In this document: positions 17,107-26,847 of the stretch, one piece after another
How the letters are laid out: every line of letters starts with the position of its first letter
Numbering within the stretch: the stretch's first letter is position 1
NCBI GenBank assembly: GCA_015657635.1
Contig: JACDQM010000096.1
Location: forward strand, 1 to 46,915
Direction: 5' to 3'
Source of the DNA: Roseateles sp.
GTDB lineage: Bacteria > Pseudomonadota > Gammaproteobacteria > Burkholderiales > Burkholderiaceae_C
Length of the DNA: 46,915 nucleotides
Program-made: the position numbers and the translations under genes
The notes under the pieces: model-generated
Database searches by the model: none
What the model saw: the letters and a program-made list of their open reading frames with translations, nothing else
Told to the model about the DNA's origin: nothing

Positions 17107-19567
17107 GCAGCACTCCATTCATCCAGGGCAGCTTGATGGTGGTGAATCCCCAGGGCAGGCGGTCCAGCAGCATGTCGAAGGCCCGCGGCTGCACTTGCAA
17201 CAGCCATTGCTGGGCTTCGCCCGCGTCCCGGCTACGGCAGGTCAGCCGGCCTTCGCGGCGCAGGAAGCTTTCGCGCAGCCCCGCCACCGAGGTGCTGCCC
17301 AGGGCCTTCCAGTGCGTGATCACCGCGCCGAGCAGGCCCTCCAGCAAGTCGTGCGTCTCGTCGTCAAGCGGCGCGACTTCGGCCAGCAGCGCGCCGGGCT
17401 CAAGCCCGCACAGCAGCTTGGACAGCGGCCATGCCGGCTCGGCCGTCGCCGTGCGGCCCTGCACCAGCGCCTGCAGGCACAACACGGCTCGCGCCTGCGC
17501 GGCCTCGTCCGCAAATCGCCCCTGCTGCAGCAGACCCAGCTGGCCGAACAGGCGCTCGGCAAAGGCGGCCAGCAAGACCTGGCCCGCATCGGCGACCCAC
17601 AAGGGCGCGTCCGACCCCGCTGGCTTGCCGGGCGGTGCCGGCGCAGCTGATCCCGCGGCGGCCGCGTCGCTGTCTGGCGGCAGTGCCCGCAAGGCCGCTT
17701 TCAGGCGTGCGGGATCGCTGCCCTTGGCCTCAATGAAGAGCAGGCGGCACAAGGCTTGCCAGGGACGCGAGGCGGGCGCGCCGGCCTGCTGGCTGAGGCC
17801 CAGCAGGCGCCGCATGCGTTGGCGCAGCGCATCGACGGTGCGGCCAAACTGGGCGCGCAGCTGGCGCCAGCGGCTGTTCTCGTCGAACAGGCTGAGCCAG
17901 CGCGCGCAGGCCCGCGGCGTCTCCAGCAGCTGTGCCAGTTGCAGGCGCTGCTGCAGCCCCCAGCGCTGCTGCTCGCAGTCGCGGCCCAGGCGCTGCAGTT
18001 CACGGTCCAGCCGGGCTGGCGGCAGCGGGCCGCGCGGCAGCGGCGGCGGCGTTGCTGGCGGGGCCGTTGGCGCGGCCGGCTGCGCTCTGGGCGCGGTTGC
18101 GGCATCGTCAGCGAGCCAGCGCTGCCACGCTGACTGCCAGAGTGCCTGCCAGCCACTGTGATTGGCTGGCATCCGGTGGCCGGCTGCCAGATGCGCCAGG
18201 CTGGCCTCCATCAGCAAGGCTTGCAGCCGGCTCAGGCCCGGCCGGTGAGCCGCCGGGCATTCGGCCTGCATGCGCAAAGCGGTCTGGCGCAGCGAGTCGG
18301 CCCAATGCGGTGCGGCGCTTGGCGTGACGTCTGCAGCGCCACGCCCGTCAAGCAGGCGCAGGATCAGGGACAGCGTTTGCGGGTCGAGCAACTCGCTGCA
18401 CTGGCGGCGGCTGCGGCGCTCGCGCAGCCAGCGCTGCAGCTGTTCGCGCAGCAGTGCCGGATGGGTGGCGGCCAGCGCACGAATCAGCTGCGCCAGGCGC
18501 AGCCGCTGTGCCGGGCTGGCCTGATCGCGCGCCAGTCCGCGCCGCAGCCGCGCCAGCCCGGCCGCCCAGGTTCGGCCCGGTGCATCGGGTGTGAGCATCG
18601 CCACCCCGGCCGTGCTGCGGCCATCCACCGTTGGCCCGAGCAAGGCCTCCAGCAACTGGCTGGCCAAGGGGTTCTCGTGATGCTGAGGCCGGATCGCGTC
18701 TGCAGCCAGGCCGCGGCGCAGGCCGGTCCAGCCGGCGCCCATCAGGCGGCTGTGGCTGGCCAGCACCTGATCGATCATGCGGCGCAGGCGCGCCGGGCCA
18801 GCCTGGCCTCGGCCGAGGCCCCACAGGGATTGCAGGGCCGCCGCGCGCAGGGCCTGCTGCAGCTGCAGCACCTGGTAGGCGCTCAGGCGGCCCTGTCCTT
18901 GCAGCGGCTCCAGCCAGAGCCGGTCCACCTGCAGCATGGTCTCGGCCATGGCGGGATCACGCACAGCCAGCAGCGCCTGCAGGCCTTGATGCGGCGCGAT
19001 GCGGCACAGGCGGGCCAGCGCCCGGCCCGGCGGCACCAGTTGCTGAAGCGCATGCCACAGGGCCGGACCCTGGCGCTGCGCCAGCTGTTCCAGCCAGAGC
19101 GCCAGCTCGCGGCCGGCATAGGCGGACGCGCCCCAGGGCAGATGGCCATGCTGCAGGTAGTGCAGGAACAGGCCCAGCTCATGGCGGCGCGGGCTCAGGC
19201 GCTGGCCGGCGCTGCTGTCGAGTGCGGACACCTGTGCCGCGGCTCCTGCTGCGTCTGCGGAGTCTGTCTGAGCGCGTCGTCGGCTGGCTTCAAGCAAGGC
19301 ACGCTCCAGCGCCTCGTCAAGCCGCTGCTCCCAGTGCTGCGGCGCATCGCTGAGCTGCAGGTGGCCGAGGTCGATCTCCAGCCGGTCCAGCTGCCAGACG
19401 CTGGCAGCGGGCGCGTGGCGCTCGAAGCCGCGTTCGAGCCGGGACAGCAGGCGCTCGCGCAGCAGCCGCGCCAGCTCGTCCTGATGCGTCTCGGCCTGCC
19501 GGGCATGCGCGAAGCGCAACTCCCACTGCAGGGTTTCGATGCGATGCATGGCTGGGGTCTGTGCCAT
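17090..19567 (-). CDS. Contractile injection system tape measure protein (CIS_TMP, Afp14-like)
   Basis: This 825-residue protein should set the length of the injection tube. The N-terminus (HRIETLQWELRFA, later VWQLDRLEIDLGHL) matches the conserved start of the CIS tape-measure family. The C-terminus (WKALGSTSVAGLRESFLRREGRL, quoted as a pattern, and LPWGFTTIKLPWM) matches its end. The middle is long, helical and Arg/Gln/Ala-rich, as expected for a protein stretched along the tube. ATG 19567 follows GGGAG and is 2 bases after the previous stop. The open frame upstream to 19621 belongs to the neighbouring gene's other frame. Confidence 0.9.
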   Translation of the reverse strand: MAQTPAMHRIETLQWELRFAHARQAETHQDELARLLRERLLSRLERGFERHAPAASVWQLDRLEIDLGHLQLSDAPQHWEQRLDEALERALLEASRRRAQTDSADAAGAAAQVSALDSSAGQRLSPRRHELGLFLHYLQHGHLPWGASAYAGRELALWLEQLAQRQGPALWHALQQLVPPGRALARLCRIAPHQGLQALLAVRDPAMAETMLQVDRLWLEPLQGQGRLSAYQVLQLQQALRAAALQSLWGLGRGQAGPARLRRMIDQVLASHSRLMGAGWTGLRRGLAADAIRPQHHENPLASQLLEALLGPTVDGRSTAGVAMLTPDAPGRTWAAGLARLRRGLARDQASPAQRLRLAQLIRALAATHPALLREQLQRWLRERRSRRQCSELLDPQTLSLILRLLDGRGAADVTPSAAPHWADSLRQTALRMQAECPAAHRPGLSRLQALLMEASLAHLAAGHRMPANHSGWQALWQSAWQRWLADDAATAPRAQPAAPTAPPATPPPLPRGPLPPARLDRELQRLGRDCEQQRWGLQQRLQLAQLLETPRACARWLSLFDENSRWRQLRAQFGRTVDALRQRMRRLLGLSQQAGAPASRPWQALCRLLFIEAKGSDPARLKAALRALPPDSDAAAAGSAAPAPPGKPAGSDAPLWVADAGQVLLAAFAERLFGQLGLLQQGRFADEAAQARAVLCLQALVQGRTATAEPAWPLSKLLCGLEPGALLAEVAPLDDETHDLLEGLLGAVITHWKALGSTSVAGLRESFLRREGRLTCRSRDAGEAQQWLLQVQPRAFDMLLDRLPWGFTTIKLPWMNGVLHVEWR

Positions 19568-19571
19568 GGCT

Positions 19572-22040
19572 TCAGCTCCCGGCCTCGCGCAGCAAGGCGC
19601 TGAGTGCCTGAGCGCGCGCATCCAGGTTGCGGGTCAGTGCTTCAAGGCCGTGTGCCTCGCGATCCAACAGCGCTTGGCTGTGGCGCTGGCGCGCCAGCAG
19701 CCAGGACTGGTAATGCACTTCGAAGCGCTGCAGCGCTGGCGCATCAAGCCACAGCAGGCGGCAGTGCAGATGCGCCGGTGCAGCCTGCAGCGCTGCATCT
19801 CGCGCCAGTCTGCGCATGCGCTTGTCGGCGCAGCGCGCGGTCCAGGCTGGAAACACCAGGCTGATCTGGCGCTCCCAGGCTTGTTGCCTGGCCTCGGGCG
19901 GCGTCGCCCAGGGACGCAGCAGCACATGCTCGACCAGATGCAGGCCTTCGCAGTCGAATTGCAGCCGGCAGGCGGCTGCATGGAGGCGGGCGGCCAGGGA
20001 CTGGGCGCGCGCCTCACCCAGCCCTTCTGCCAGGGTCCAGTGCTGCTGCTGTGCATCCGGGCCGAGACACAGCGCGATGCCGCGCGAGCTGTCGGCCAGG
20101 GTGAAGCAGTGCCACTGCGCGGCGCAACGCAGCAGGCCTGGATCGATGGGCTGGCGCAGCAAGGCGATCTCCGCGGCCAGTGCGCGCCAGAGGCTGGCGC
20201 TGTCCGCTTCGGCAGGCGCTGTGGCTGCGGGCTCGCTGCGGCGCAGGGCCCGCCGCGTGCTGGCGAGCTTGCGCTGTAGCGGCTCGCTGACGCTCCGTGC
20301 TCTGCGGCTGCGCTCCTCGGCCAGCAGCAGGCCGGCCTGCTGCAGCGGACGCATCAGCGAGCGGCTGTGAAGACGGGCCATGCCCAGCTGCAAGGCCAGC
20401 CGTTGCTGCAGGGGCGCGGTGTTGTCCGGCCGGTCGAAGCTCGGCTGGCTGTAGTTGATGCCGGCATGGCGCTGCTGTGTATGGCCGCGCACATGTGCAG
20501 CCAGGTGACATTTCAGCGCATGCAGATGGCGCCGCCACTCCGCGTCAGGCAGGTAGCAAGGCAGGCCTTGCAGGCTGTGATGGGCCACGCTCTCGCCCTG
20601 CAGCGCCAGCAGGTGATCCAGCACGCGGCCGCGCCGCTCCAGCACCTCGTCTTCCTCGGCGAGTCGGGCCTGCAGGGTGGCGGGCGGGTCCAGATAGAGC
20701 GCGCTGATGCCGGGCAGCTCGGCATCGCCCGGCAGCTGCCACCAGTAGCTGTGGCGTGGCTGCGCGTCCAACGCGTAGAACTCGCCGAGATGCTGGCGCT
20801 GCGTCTGCGCCTGGGCCAAGGGCAGTTCGAGCAGGCCCAGATAGCCCTGCCATTGCTGCATCTGCCCTGGCCCGTAGTCGGCAGGCCGGTCGCTGTGCCA
20901 GCGCAGCAGTTCCGGATAGCGGTAGATCGGCGGCAGCTGGGCGCTGGCGGGATAGAAGCCGGGCAGGTCTTCGGCCAGTGCCAGGGCCGGTGGCGCCGGC
21001 TTCTCATCTGCAGGCAGGCGCACGCGGTGCGGCCCATGCTGCAGATCGGCCAGGTGCTGCAGCAGCGCTTGAACCGGCAGCTGAACCAGGCTGTCGCGCC
21101 GGCGCACCTGCCACAGCGACAGATCGGCTGCGTCGCGTGGCCACTGCAGGGCCAGCGCGCTCTCGGCGTCGCGCCAACGCAGCGCATCGCTAGCTTCGCC
21201 GGGCGTCTGGCCCGGCTTCAGCAGCCGCAATCGGTGGACGCTGTCCAGGCCGTCGATGCTCTGCAGTTCACGGGCCAGATCGCTGAGGTAGAGCCAGTCG
21301 GCCTGCACCCGCTGCAGCTCGGCCGTGTCGATGTGGCCCTGGGAAACCGCCGGGCCTTCTCGGCTCGGCATGCCGCTGGGGCCGCGCAGCGGCAGTGCGG
21401 CCACGGCCTCGTCCAGTCGCAGCATCAACTCGCCCAGCAGCTCAATCAGATCGCGCTCACCGCGAATGCTGATCGACAGGGCCAGCCGCAACGGCTGCGG
21501 CCTGAGCTGCTTGGGCGGGGTTTCCAGGTCTTCGCCGAGGTTGCGTTGCTGCCAGTAGGCGCGCTGGGCCGCTCCGGCCAGCGCGGGCGTTGCGGCCGGA
21601 TCTGCTGCCATCAAACGCATCCGCCACAGGCCCGAGCCCGGCTCGCACTGCATGCCGAGATGGCGCGCCGTCGGCAGCTGGTCGTGCAGCCAGCGCAGGT
21701 AGTCGTCGCCACTGCAGGGGCGGCAGGGCAGGGCTTGTGACGGCGGCAGCAGTGCGTGGCGTGTGCAGGCAGCCAGTGCATCGTCCGGCGCGAGCCCCAG
21801 CATCTCGGGCACGCTCTGGCGGCTGGCGAACACTTCTTCGGTCAGCGCGTAGCACAGCGCTTCGAGCAGGGTGACACCCGGGTCGTGCAGATTGAAGTCG
21901 GTCCACAGTTCGCCGCTGGCCTGCTGGGCCAGTTCCATGGCCGACTCACGCAACGCGGCGAAGCTCAGCGGGTCCTGGTCCTGGCGCGGCAGCCGGGCGA
22001 TGCGCTGCGCCAGTGTTGACCGAAGGGCCGGGGCCGTCAT
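19572..22040 (-). CDS. eCIS baseplate protein, Afp12-like
   Basis: The 822-residue product begins with a region containing LWTDFNLHDPGVTLLEALCYALTEEV (a pattern shared by Afp12-like and baseplate-J-type proteins: a D-N-HDPG-TLLE-L signature near residues 45-70). The rest is Leu/Gln/Arg-rich with no enzyme motif. In Afp and PVC the two large baseplate wedge proteins are neighbours (11 and 12), and the position here agrees. ATG 22040 has a very good AGGAGG site and overlaps the preceding stop (ATGA). Confidence 0.83.
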   Translation of the reverse strand: MTAPALRSTLAQRIARLPRQDQDPLSFAALRESAMELAQQASGELWTDFNLHDPGVTLLEALCYALTEEVFASRQSVPEMLGLAPDDALAACTRHALLPPSQALPCRPCSGDDYLRWLHDQLPTARHLGMQCEPGSGLWRMRLMAADPAATPALAGAAQRAYWQQRNLGEDLETPPKQLRPQPLRLALSISIRGERDLIELLGELMLRLDEAVAALPLRGPSGMPSREGPAVSQGHIDTAELQRVQADWLYLSDLARELQSIDGLDSVHRLRLLKPGQTPGEASDALRWRDAESALALQWPRDAADLSLWQVRRRDSLVQLPVQALLQHLADLQHGPHRVRLPADEKPAPPALALAEDLPGFYPASAQLPPIYRYPELLRWHSDRPADYGPGQMQQWQGYLGLLELPLAQAQTQRQHLGEFYALDAQPRHSYWWQLPGDAELPGISALYLDPPATLQARLAEEDEVLERRGRVLDHLLALQGESVAHHSLQGLPCYLPDAEWRRHLHALKCHLAAHVRGHTQQRHAGINYSQPSFDRPDNTAPLQQRLALQLGMARLHSRSLMRPLQQAGLLLAEERSRRARSVSEPLQRKLASTRRALRRSEPAATAPAEADSASLWRALAAEIALLRQPIDPGLLRCAAQWHCFTLADSSRGIALCLGPDAQQQHWTLAEGLGEARAQSLAARLHAAACRLQFDCEGLHLVEHVLLRPWATPPEARQQAWERQISLVFPAWTARCADKRMRRLARDAALQAAPAHLHCRLLWLDAPALQRFEVHYQSWLLARQRHSQALLDREAHGLEALTRNLDARAQALSALLREAGS

Positions 22041-22368
22041 TTGCCGCCTCCTGCTTTGCTGTCGGGCTGGCAGCGCTTCATCTCGGGGTCGAACCACAGC
22101 TGCGTCAGCTCGGCCTGAATGCGCTGGCCGGGGCCGAAATCGCAGCCGCTGCGAATCTGCAGCCGGTAGATGCCGTTCTTGTCCTCGTCGGGTTCGATAT
22201 GCCAGCGCAGTTCCAGCCGGTCACAGCGCTGGCCCCACCAGGCCTGGGTCTGGCGAATGCCGCGCCGCCGCGTCAGCCAGGCCATCGGCCCGGTGCGTGG
22301 CCCGAAGGCACTCAGCGCGGTGGCATGCAGCAGGCTGAAGTGCCCGCTGCCCCGCTGGCCGGCGCCGC
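22037..22368 (-). pseudogene. 3' part of the eCIS fibre-like gene, out of frame
   Basis: This frame continues the fibre-like protein after an apparent one-base loss in the GC run near 22360-22368. It encodes AGQRGSGHFSLLHATALSAFG, then a segment ending with LELRWHIEPDEDKNGIYRLQIRSG and a Trp-containing C-terminus (ELTQLWFD). This is the usual C-terminal half of the family, a beta-rich domain. Its stop overlaps the start of the Afp12-like gene (ATGA). A longer open frame reaches 22639, but that upstream stretch is the shadow of the 5' part. Confidence 0.7.
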
Positions 22369-22851
22369 CATGATCTCGAAGGCCTGGCAGCCGTGCAGGT
22401 CCACCGCCAGGTTCTGCCAGTCGCCATTGGCCAGCAGCGCTTCGCTGCGGCCCTGGGTCCAGCGGCCGCGTCGTCCGCTGGCCGCCACGGTGCCGTCCAC
22501 GTCGAGCCGCTCGGTCGGCGTGCTGTGCCCGATGGCCACACCTTGCTGGCGATCCAGGCACAGCACGGGCGGCGCTTCGCTGCTTTCGCTGGCGCTGATG
22601 TGCAAGCGGCCCTGGCTGCCGCCCAGGCCAACACGCCACAGCAGGGCATCGGGGTTCTGGTCGCGATAAAAGCTCAGCAAGGCGTCATGGCCGACCGCGG
22701 CCCGCACCTCCTCGCCGTTCTCGACCGTCTTGCGGAAGCCTTCGTCGCTCATATTGAGCATCGAGTCGATCAGGTCGGCGAAGTGCTCCTGCGTCGGCAG
22801 CTGGCCATCGCTGAAGTAGTTCTTCAGGGTCTTGCGGTTGCGGCTGCTCAT
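22312..22851 (-). CDS. eCIS fibre-like/baseplate-associated protein, frameshifted (5' part)
   Basis: This 5' part encodes about 161 in-frame residues, then an out-of-frame tail to 22312. The N-terminus (TLKNYFSDGQLPTQEHFADLIDSML, as a pattern) is typical of a small protein encoded between the two large baseplate genes of many eCIS loci. A fibre-like GxG-STPTERLDVDGTV element (about 108-122) resembles the GIGT-P-KLDVNG repeat of phage tail fibres, and HGCQAFEIMA marks the start of the next domain. The undamaged gene would be about 271 residues. It might be a fibre or fibre attachment protein; no receptor-binding knob is visible. The start overlaps the Afp11-like stop (ATGA). Confidence 0.75.
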   Translation of the reverse strand: MSSRNRKTLKNYFSDGQLPTQEHFADLIDSMLNMSDEGFRKTVENGEEVRAAVGHDALLSFYRDQNPDALLWRVGLGGSQGRLHISASESSEAPPVLCLDRQQGVAIGHSTPTERLDVDGTVAASGRRGRWTQGRSEALLANGDWQNLAVDLHGCQAFEIMAAPASGAAGTSACCMPPR

Positions 22852-25800
22852 GGGCTGCTCCCGCGGATGATGAAGCTGTCGCCCAGCGCCAGCAGGGACA
22901 GGCCTGTTGCCTGCGGGCCGCGTTCGCCCGGCTGATCGGACAGCGTGATCAGGTGGCGGCGCATCGGCAGGGCCAGGTTCCAGCGGTAGGCCGGCGTCAG
23001 CGGGCCGGCTCGGCTGGCGCGCGCGCTGTCGCGCAGGCGGTGCCGGCCGCCGTCACTGCGCACGATATGCAGCAGCGAGACCTGGCCCACCGCTTCGACG
23101 CCGGGCTGGGCACGCAGCATGGCCTCGATCTCGTCGGTCGTGATGCGCCAGCCGAAGTCGGCGCTGAGTCCGCTGTCACGCCAGGGCGACAGAAAGTCGC
23201 GCAGCGCCTGGTTCAGCTCGCGCAGGCGCAGCCCGCTGTTCACGCCCTCGGCCAAGCGCAGCGCGCAGCGAACCTGGATGCGCTCATAGCCGGCATTGCG
23301 CACCAGCAGGCGCACGCCTGGCGCGCAACGTTCGAGCAGATGCTGCTGGATGCGCTGCAGCGTGGCGGCGTCCAGCCGGGGCGCTTCGGTGCCGTCGATG
23401 TCGAAGCCGGGCGGCAGGGCCGGCACCACCACCACCAGAACCTTGCCCGCTCCCTCGCCGCCGGGGCGCTGCGGCATGCATTTGACCTTGAACACCTCGG
23501 GGAAGGCCTGCAGCACCAGGCGCTCGTAGTCCCAGGGCGTGCTGGCGCGCTCACGATGGCGCAGCCGTTCGGCGGCACGGCGCCGCAGCCCATTGCGGTC
23601 TTCCGCGGGGCGAAGATCGAAGCCGGGCAGGGCCTGGGTCAGGCCCACCACGCCCGGCACCGGTGGGTCGAGCGACTTCACGCTGTGAGGCGGCAGCACC
23701 TGCGCTGGCGCCAGGCTGGCGTCGGTGGGCGTCTCGGCCCGCGCGCTCAGGCCCTGCGCCCAGACGCCGCGCAGCGGCGCCAGGCGCTCCAGCGCGCCGG
23801 ACGCCGACAGCCGCAGCCAGAAGCGATCAGCCGGCATGGCGGGGCAGTCGCGGCTCATGCCGTTCGGCAGGTCCAGCACGACCAGGCCGCTGCGCAGCAT
23901 GCCCTGGGTCTGGTCGTCCAGGATGCGATAGGCGGGCAGCCGCTGCCAGCCCTGCGTACCGCACCATGCAGCCCAGTGCAGCTCGGGGGTGGGTTCGCCC
24001 AGGGCCTCGCGCGCCGCTTCGCACTCGAGCTGGAACAGCAGGTTCAGCAGGCCTTCGGCGCGCTCGCCGGACAGGCCGATGAAGAGCTGTCCGGCGGCCG
24101 GCCAGGGCAGCAGCAGCGGGCAGGGGCCATGGCCGGCGCGCAGCGGCTCCAGGCCGAAGGGCGAGATGCGCCACAGCGTGGTGTCGCTGGCAGCAGGCGC
24201 CGCGCCGCGATCCGCGTCGCCCAGCAGACGCAGCTGCGCGCTGCTGGCATAGCTCAGGCTGATCTGATCCAGCATCGGCGTGTAGGGCGCCTGGGGCAGC
24301 GGCTGCTGGCGCTTGAGCCGCGCATTGCGGGTCAGCACCTCGGTCAGCAGGCGCGGATACAGCGCGTGGCCGAAACCGTCGACAGGCGCGGCGAGCTGCA
24401 GCCTGAAGAAACCTTGCCGGCTGGCCAGGCTGAACTCCGCGCCCGGCGCCGCCGGCCCGCTAGCGGGCCGGTGCAGGCTGGCCAGCTCATCGGGCTGCCA
24501 GTCCAGCGTCTGCTGGGCCGTGTCGCCGAACAGCGCCAGCGGCGCGGCACTGCTGGCGCGCCAGCTGCCGTCGCTCAAGACAGCGCTGGCGACGCGGAAG
24601 CTGTCGCGCTGCCAGGGGCCGCCGGGATAGCCGGTGTAATGCGCCGCCAGCCCATGCGCGGGCAGGCCCGCCCAGCGCAAGCTCAAGCGCAGCGCATCCA
24701 GCGGCTTGGCCGCAATCTCGCTGCTGCTGAAGACCAGATAGCTGCTGGTGTCGGGCAAGGGGCCGAACGGCGCGAAGGGCTTGCCGGCGTCCAGCCGGCC
24801 GAGCTGGTTGTAGAGCAGCAGCTGACGCAGGCCCTGCACCTCGACATGCAGCGCGATGCGTTCCAGCGTCAGCTGCTGCAGCAGGCTGACGCCGAACAGC
24901 CGCGCGCGTCCCCGCATGCGCAGTTGCAAGACCGGCTGCCGGGGCCACTGCGTGCCGTGCAGCTCGGGGCGGCAGGCGGTGATCGCCGGATGGCCGGGGC
25001 CGATACGCAGCTGCAGGCGCAGCTGCCGGCCCCTCACGCCGGGCAGCGCCGCGGCGCTGGTCTGCACCGCATCGATCTCCAGCCAGCCCGTCGCTGTGCT
25101 GAGCCGGCATTGCCACAGGCCGCGGAAAACCCGGTCCAGCAGCAGATCGCGCTCCGGCGCCCCGCGTCCGCTGCGGCCGAACACCAGGCTCAGCGGGTCG
25201 TCGGCGGCCAAGGGCTGGCCGGGCTGGCCCACGAAGATCTGCCGGCTCAGGCGCTGCAGGGTCAGCAAGGCGCGGCGATCAAAGTCTTCTTCGCTCTGGC
25301 ACAGCCAGACCGCGAACAAGCGGCCGAGGCGCTCGCTCAGCGCCTCGGCTTGCTGCGGCGCTGGCAGCTGCTCGCATTGCAAGGTGCGCAGCAAGAGGTA
25401 GGCGATCCACGGCTGCTCGCAGCAGAAGCGCCGGTGGCCGTGCGCCAGGCGCAGCAGGGCCAGGCGTTCCTGGCGCGCCGGGTGTGCCAAAGCCTCGCGG
25501 CGCGGCAGGCTCTGGCCGGCGTCTTCCAGCCAGCTGGCAGCGCCGCCGCCGCTGCTCGCTTCGTGCCGGGCGAGGAGGCGCTGCACCCGCAGCAGCCAGG
25601 CGCGGTTGCGGCGCGCGGCGGGGCGTTGCAGCAGGCGCTTGAGCGTGGCGTCATGCGCGCCGGGCTGGCCCAGCGAAAGCCGCAGCTCGATCAGGCGCTC
25701 GCCCTCGGCCTGCTCCAGCAGTGGCGAGGCCAGCGCCAGGCCGAGCTCGGCGTCGCGGCAATCGGGGCCGTCGCCACCTCCTAGCAGCGGCCAGCTCGGC

Positions 25801-26834
25801 GCGCGGGCCAGCGCTGCCGCTTCCGGTGTCGGCGGGCTGAGCCGGGTGGCCTTGGCCGCGCTGGCATAGGCCAGCTCATGCTCCGGGGAGATCTGCGGCT
25901 GCTGCACCAGCCGCAACATCAGCAGCTGGCTGACTTGCAGTGTGCTCAGCTCAAGCGCCTGCTCGCTGCGATAGATGCGTGAGGCACCCTGCGCGTCGCG
26001 GCCGCAGACCAGACGCGTACCCGCCGGGATGGACAGCGCCTGGCTGCCACGCGGATCACGCGTCAGCAGCACGTGGATGCGGTCACCCTGGCGTGGCAGC
26101 GGCCGTAGGCCCAGACGCTCAAGGTAGTAGTGATCCGTCAGCCGGTCCGCGAAGCGGTGCAGCGGCTCGCGGCTTTGATGCAGCAGTTGCTGGGCAGCCA
26201 GCAGCAGGCCGATGGCAGGCTCATGCTGTCCGCTTCGCAAACTGGGCAGCAGCTGAGCTTGGGCGGTATCGGCCAGCAGGCGGATGCTGCGGCACAGCGC
26301 CAGCGCCAGCTGGCGCAGCGTGCTCGTCACGGGCTCGCGAGTCAGCGCAGCACGCCAGTGGCGATGTGCGGGCGGCGGGCTGGGCAGCGGGCGGTCCAGC
26401 CCATGCAGCATCGGGCCGATCTGCTGCTGCACCTGGGCCTGCAGCTGCCTGCGCAGGTCTGCCAGCAGGTCCAGCGGGTCGTGCTGCGCGTCGAGTGCCA
26501 CGCACCAGGCATCGAGCAACTGCAGCAGATCCTGGCACAGCCGCCCTTGCTGCGGCGACGGTGGCCGCGCCAGTTCATCGAGCAGGCGGGCTTCGATGCG
26601 GTCGATCGGGAAGGCCGCGATATCCGCCAGCAGCAGGCTGTCGTCGCGCGCCAGCACATCGCCCCAGTGCCGGGCTTCAGGCGAGGGCTGGCCCGAGATG
26701 TCGGCGAAACGCAGCGCCTGGGCCAGCAGCAGCAGCTGGCGCAGGCGCTGCGCCAGCGTCAGCTCGTCAGGGCTCAGAAAGCCATCCTGCAGCGCTCGCG
26801 ACAGGCGCCGGTCTTGCTGTGAGCCGGGGTGCAT
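22848..26834 (-). CDS. eCIS baseplate protein, Afp11-like (baseplate J/gp47 family)
   Basis: This very large protein (1328 residues) is a baseplate wedge component. The N-terminal half is helical and rich in Leu/Gln. The C-terminal part contains the J-like signature region (RERASTPWDYERLVLQAFPEVFKVKC as a pattern near 1120-1150, then VLVVVVPALPPG and RNAGYERIQVRCALRLAEG) seen in gp47/gpJ-type proteins, which hold the base plate around the spike. It starts 13 bases after gp25 and ends overlapping the fibre-like gene. Long open frames on the opposite strand across it are GC-skew shadows. Confidence 0.87.
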   Translation of the reverse strand: MHPGSQQDRRLSRALQDGFLSPDELTLAQRLRQLLLLAQALRFADISGQPSPEARHWGDVLARDDSLLLADIAAFPIDRIEARLLDELARPPSPQQGRLCQDLLQLLDAWCVALDAQHDPLDLLADLRRQLQAQVQQQIGPMLHGLDRPLPSPPPAHRHWRAALTREPVTSTLRQLALALCRSIRLLADTAQAQLLPSLRSGQHEPAIGLLLAAQQLLHQSREPLHRFADRLTDHYYLERLGLRPLPRQGDRIHVLLTRDPRGSQALSIPAGTRLVCGRDAQGASRIYRSEQALELSTLQVSQLLMLRLVQQPQISPEHELAYASAAKATRLSPPTPEAAALARAPSWPLLGGGDGPDCRDAELGLALASPLLEQAEGERLIELRLSLGQPGAHDATLKRLLQRPAARRNRAWLLRVQRLLARHEASSGGGAASWLEDAGQSLPRREALAHPARQERLALLRLAHGHRRFCCEQPWIAYLLLRTLQCEQLPAPQQAEALSERLGRLFAVWLCQSEEDFDRRALLTLQRLSRQIFVGQPGQPLAADDPLSLVFGRSGRGAPERDLLLDRVFRGLWQCRLSTATGWLEIDAVQTSAAALPGVRGRQLRLQLRIGPGHPAITACRPELHGTQWPRQPVLQLRMRGRARLFGVSLLQQLTLERIALHVEVQGLRQLLLYNQLGRLDAGKPFAPFGPLPDTSSYLVFSSSEIAAKPLDALRLSLRWAGLPAHGLAAHYTGYPGGPWQRDSFRVASAVLSDGSWRASSAAPLALFGDTAQQTLDWQPDELASLHRPASGPAAPGAEFSLASRQGFFRLQLAAPVDGFGHALYPRLLTEVLTRNARLKRQQPLPQAPYTPMLDQISLSYASSAQLRLLGDADRGAAPAASDTTLWRISPFGLEPLRAGHGPCPLLLPWPAAGQLFIGLSGERAEGLLNLLFQLECEAAREALGEPTPELHWAAWCGTQGWQRLPAYRILDDQTQGMLRSGLVVLDLPNGMSRDCPAMPADRFWLRLSASGALERLAPLRGVWAQGLSARAETPTDASLAPAQVLPPHSVKSLDPPVPGVVGLTQALPGFDLRPAEDRNGLRRRAAERLRHRERASTPWDYERLVLQAFPEVFKVKCMPQRPGGEGAGKVLVVVVPALPPGFDIDGTEAPRLDAATLQRIQQHLLERCAPGVRLLVRNAGYERIQVRCALRLAEGVNSGLRLRELNQALRDFLSPWRDSGLSADFGWRITTDEIEAMLRAQPGVEAVGQVSLLHIVRSDGGRHRLRDSARASRAGPLTPAYRWNLALPMRRHLITLSDQPGERGPQATGLSLLALGDSFIIRGSSP

Positions 26835-26847
26835 GCTGGGGGCTCCG

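Noticed and set aside
22953..25784. 943-codon open frame on the plus strand across the Afp11-like gene
   Set aside because: Antisense open frames are expected in such GC-rich sequence; its translation is Gln/Arg/Ala-rich without motifs, while the minus strand has a recognisable baseplate protein.
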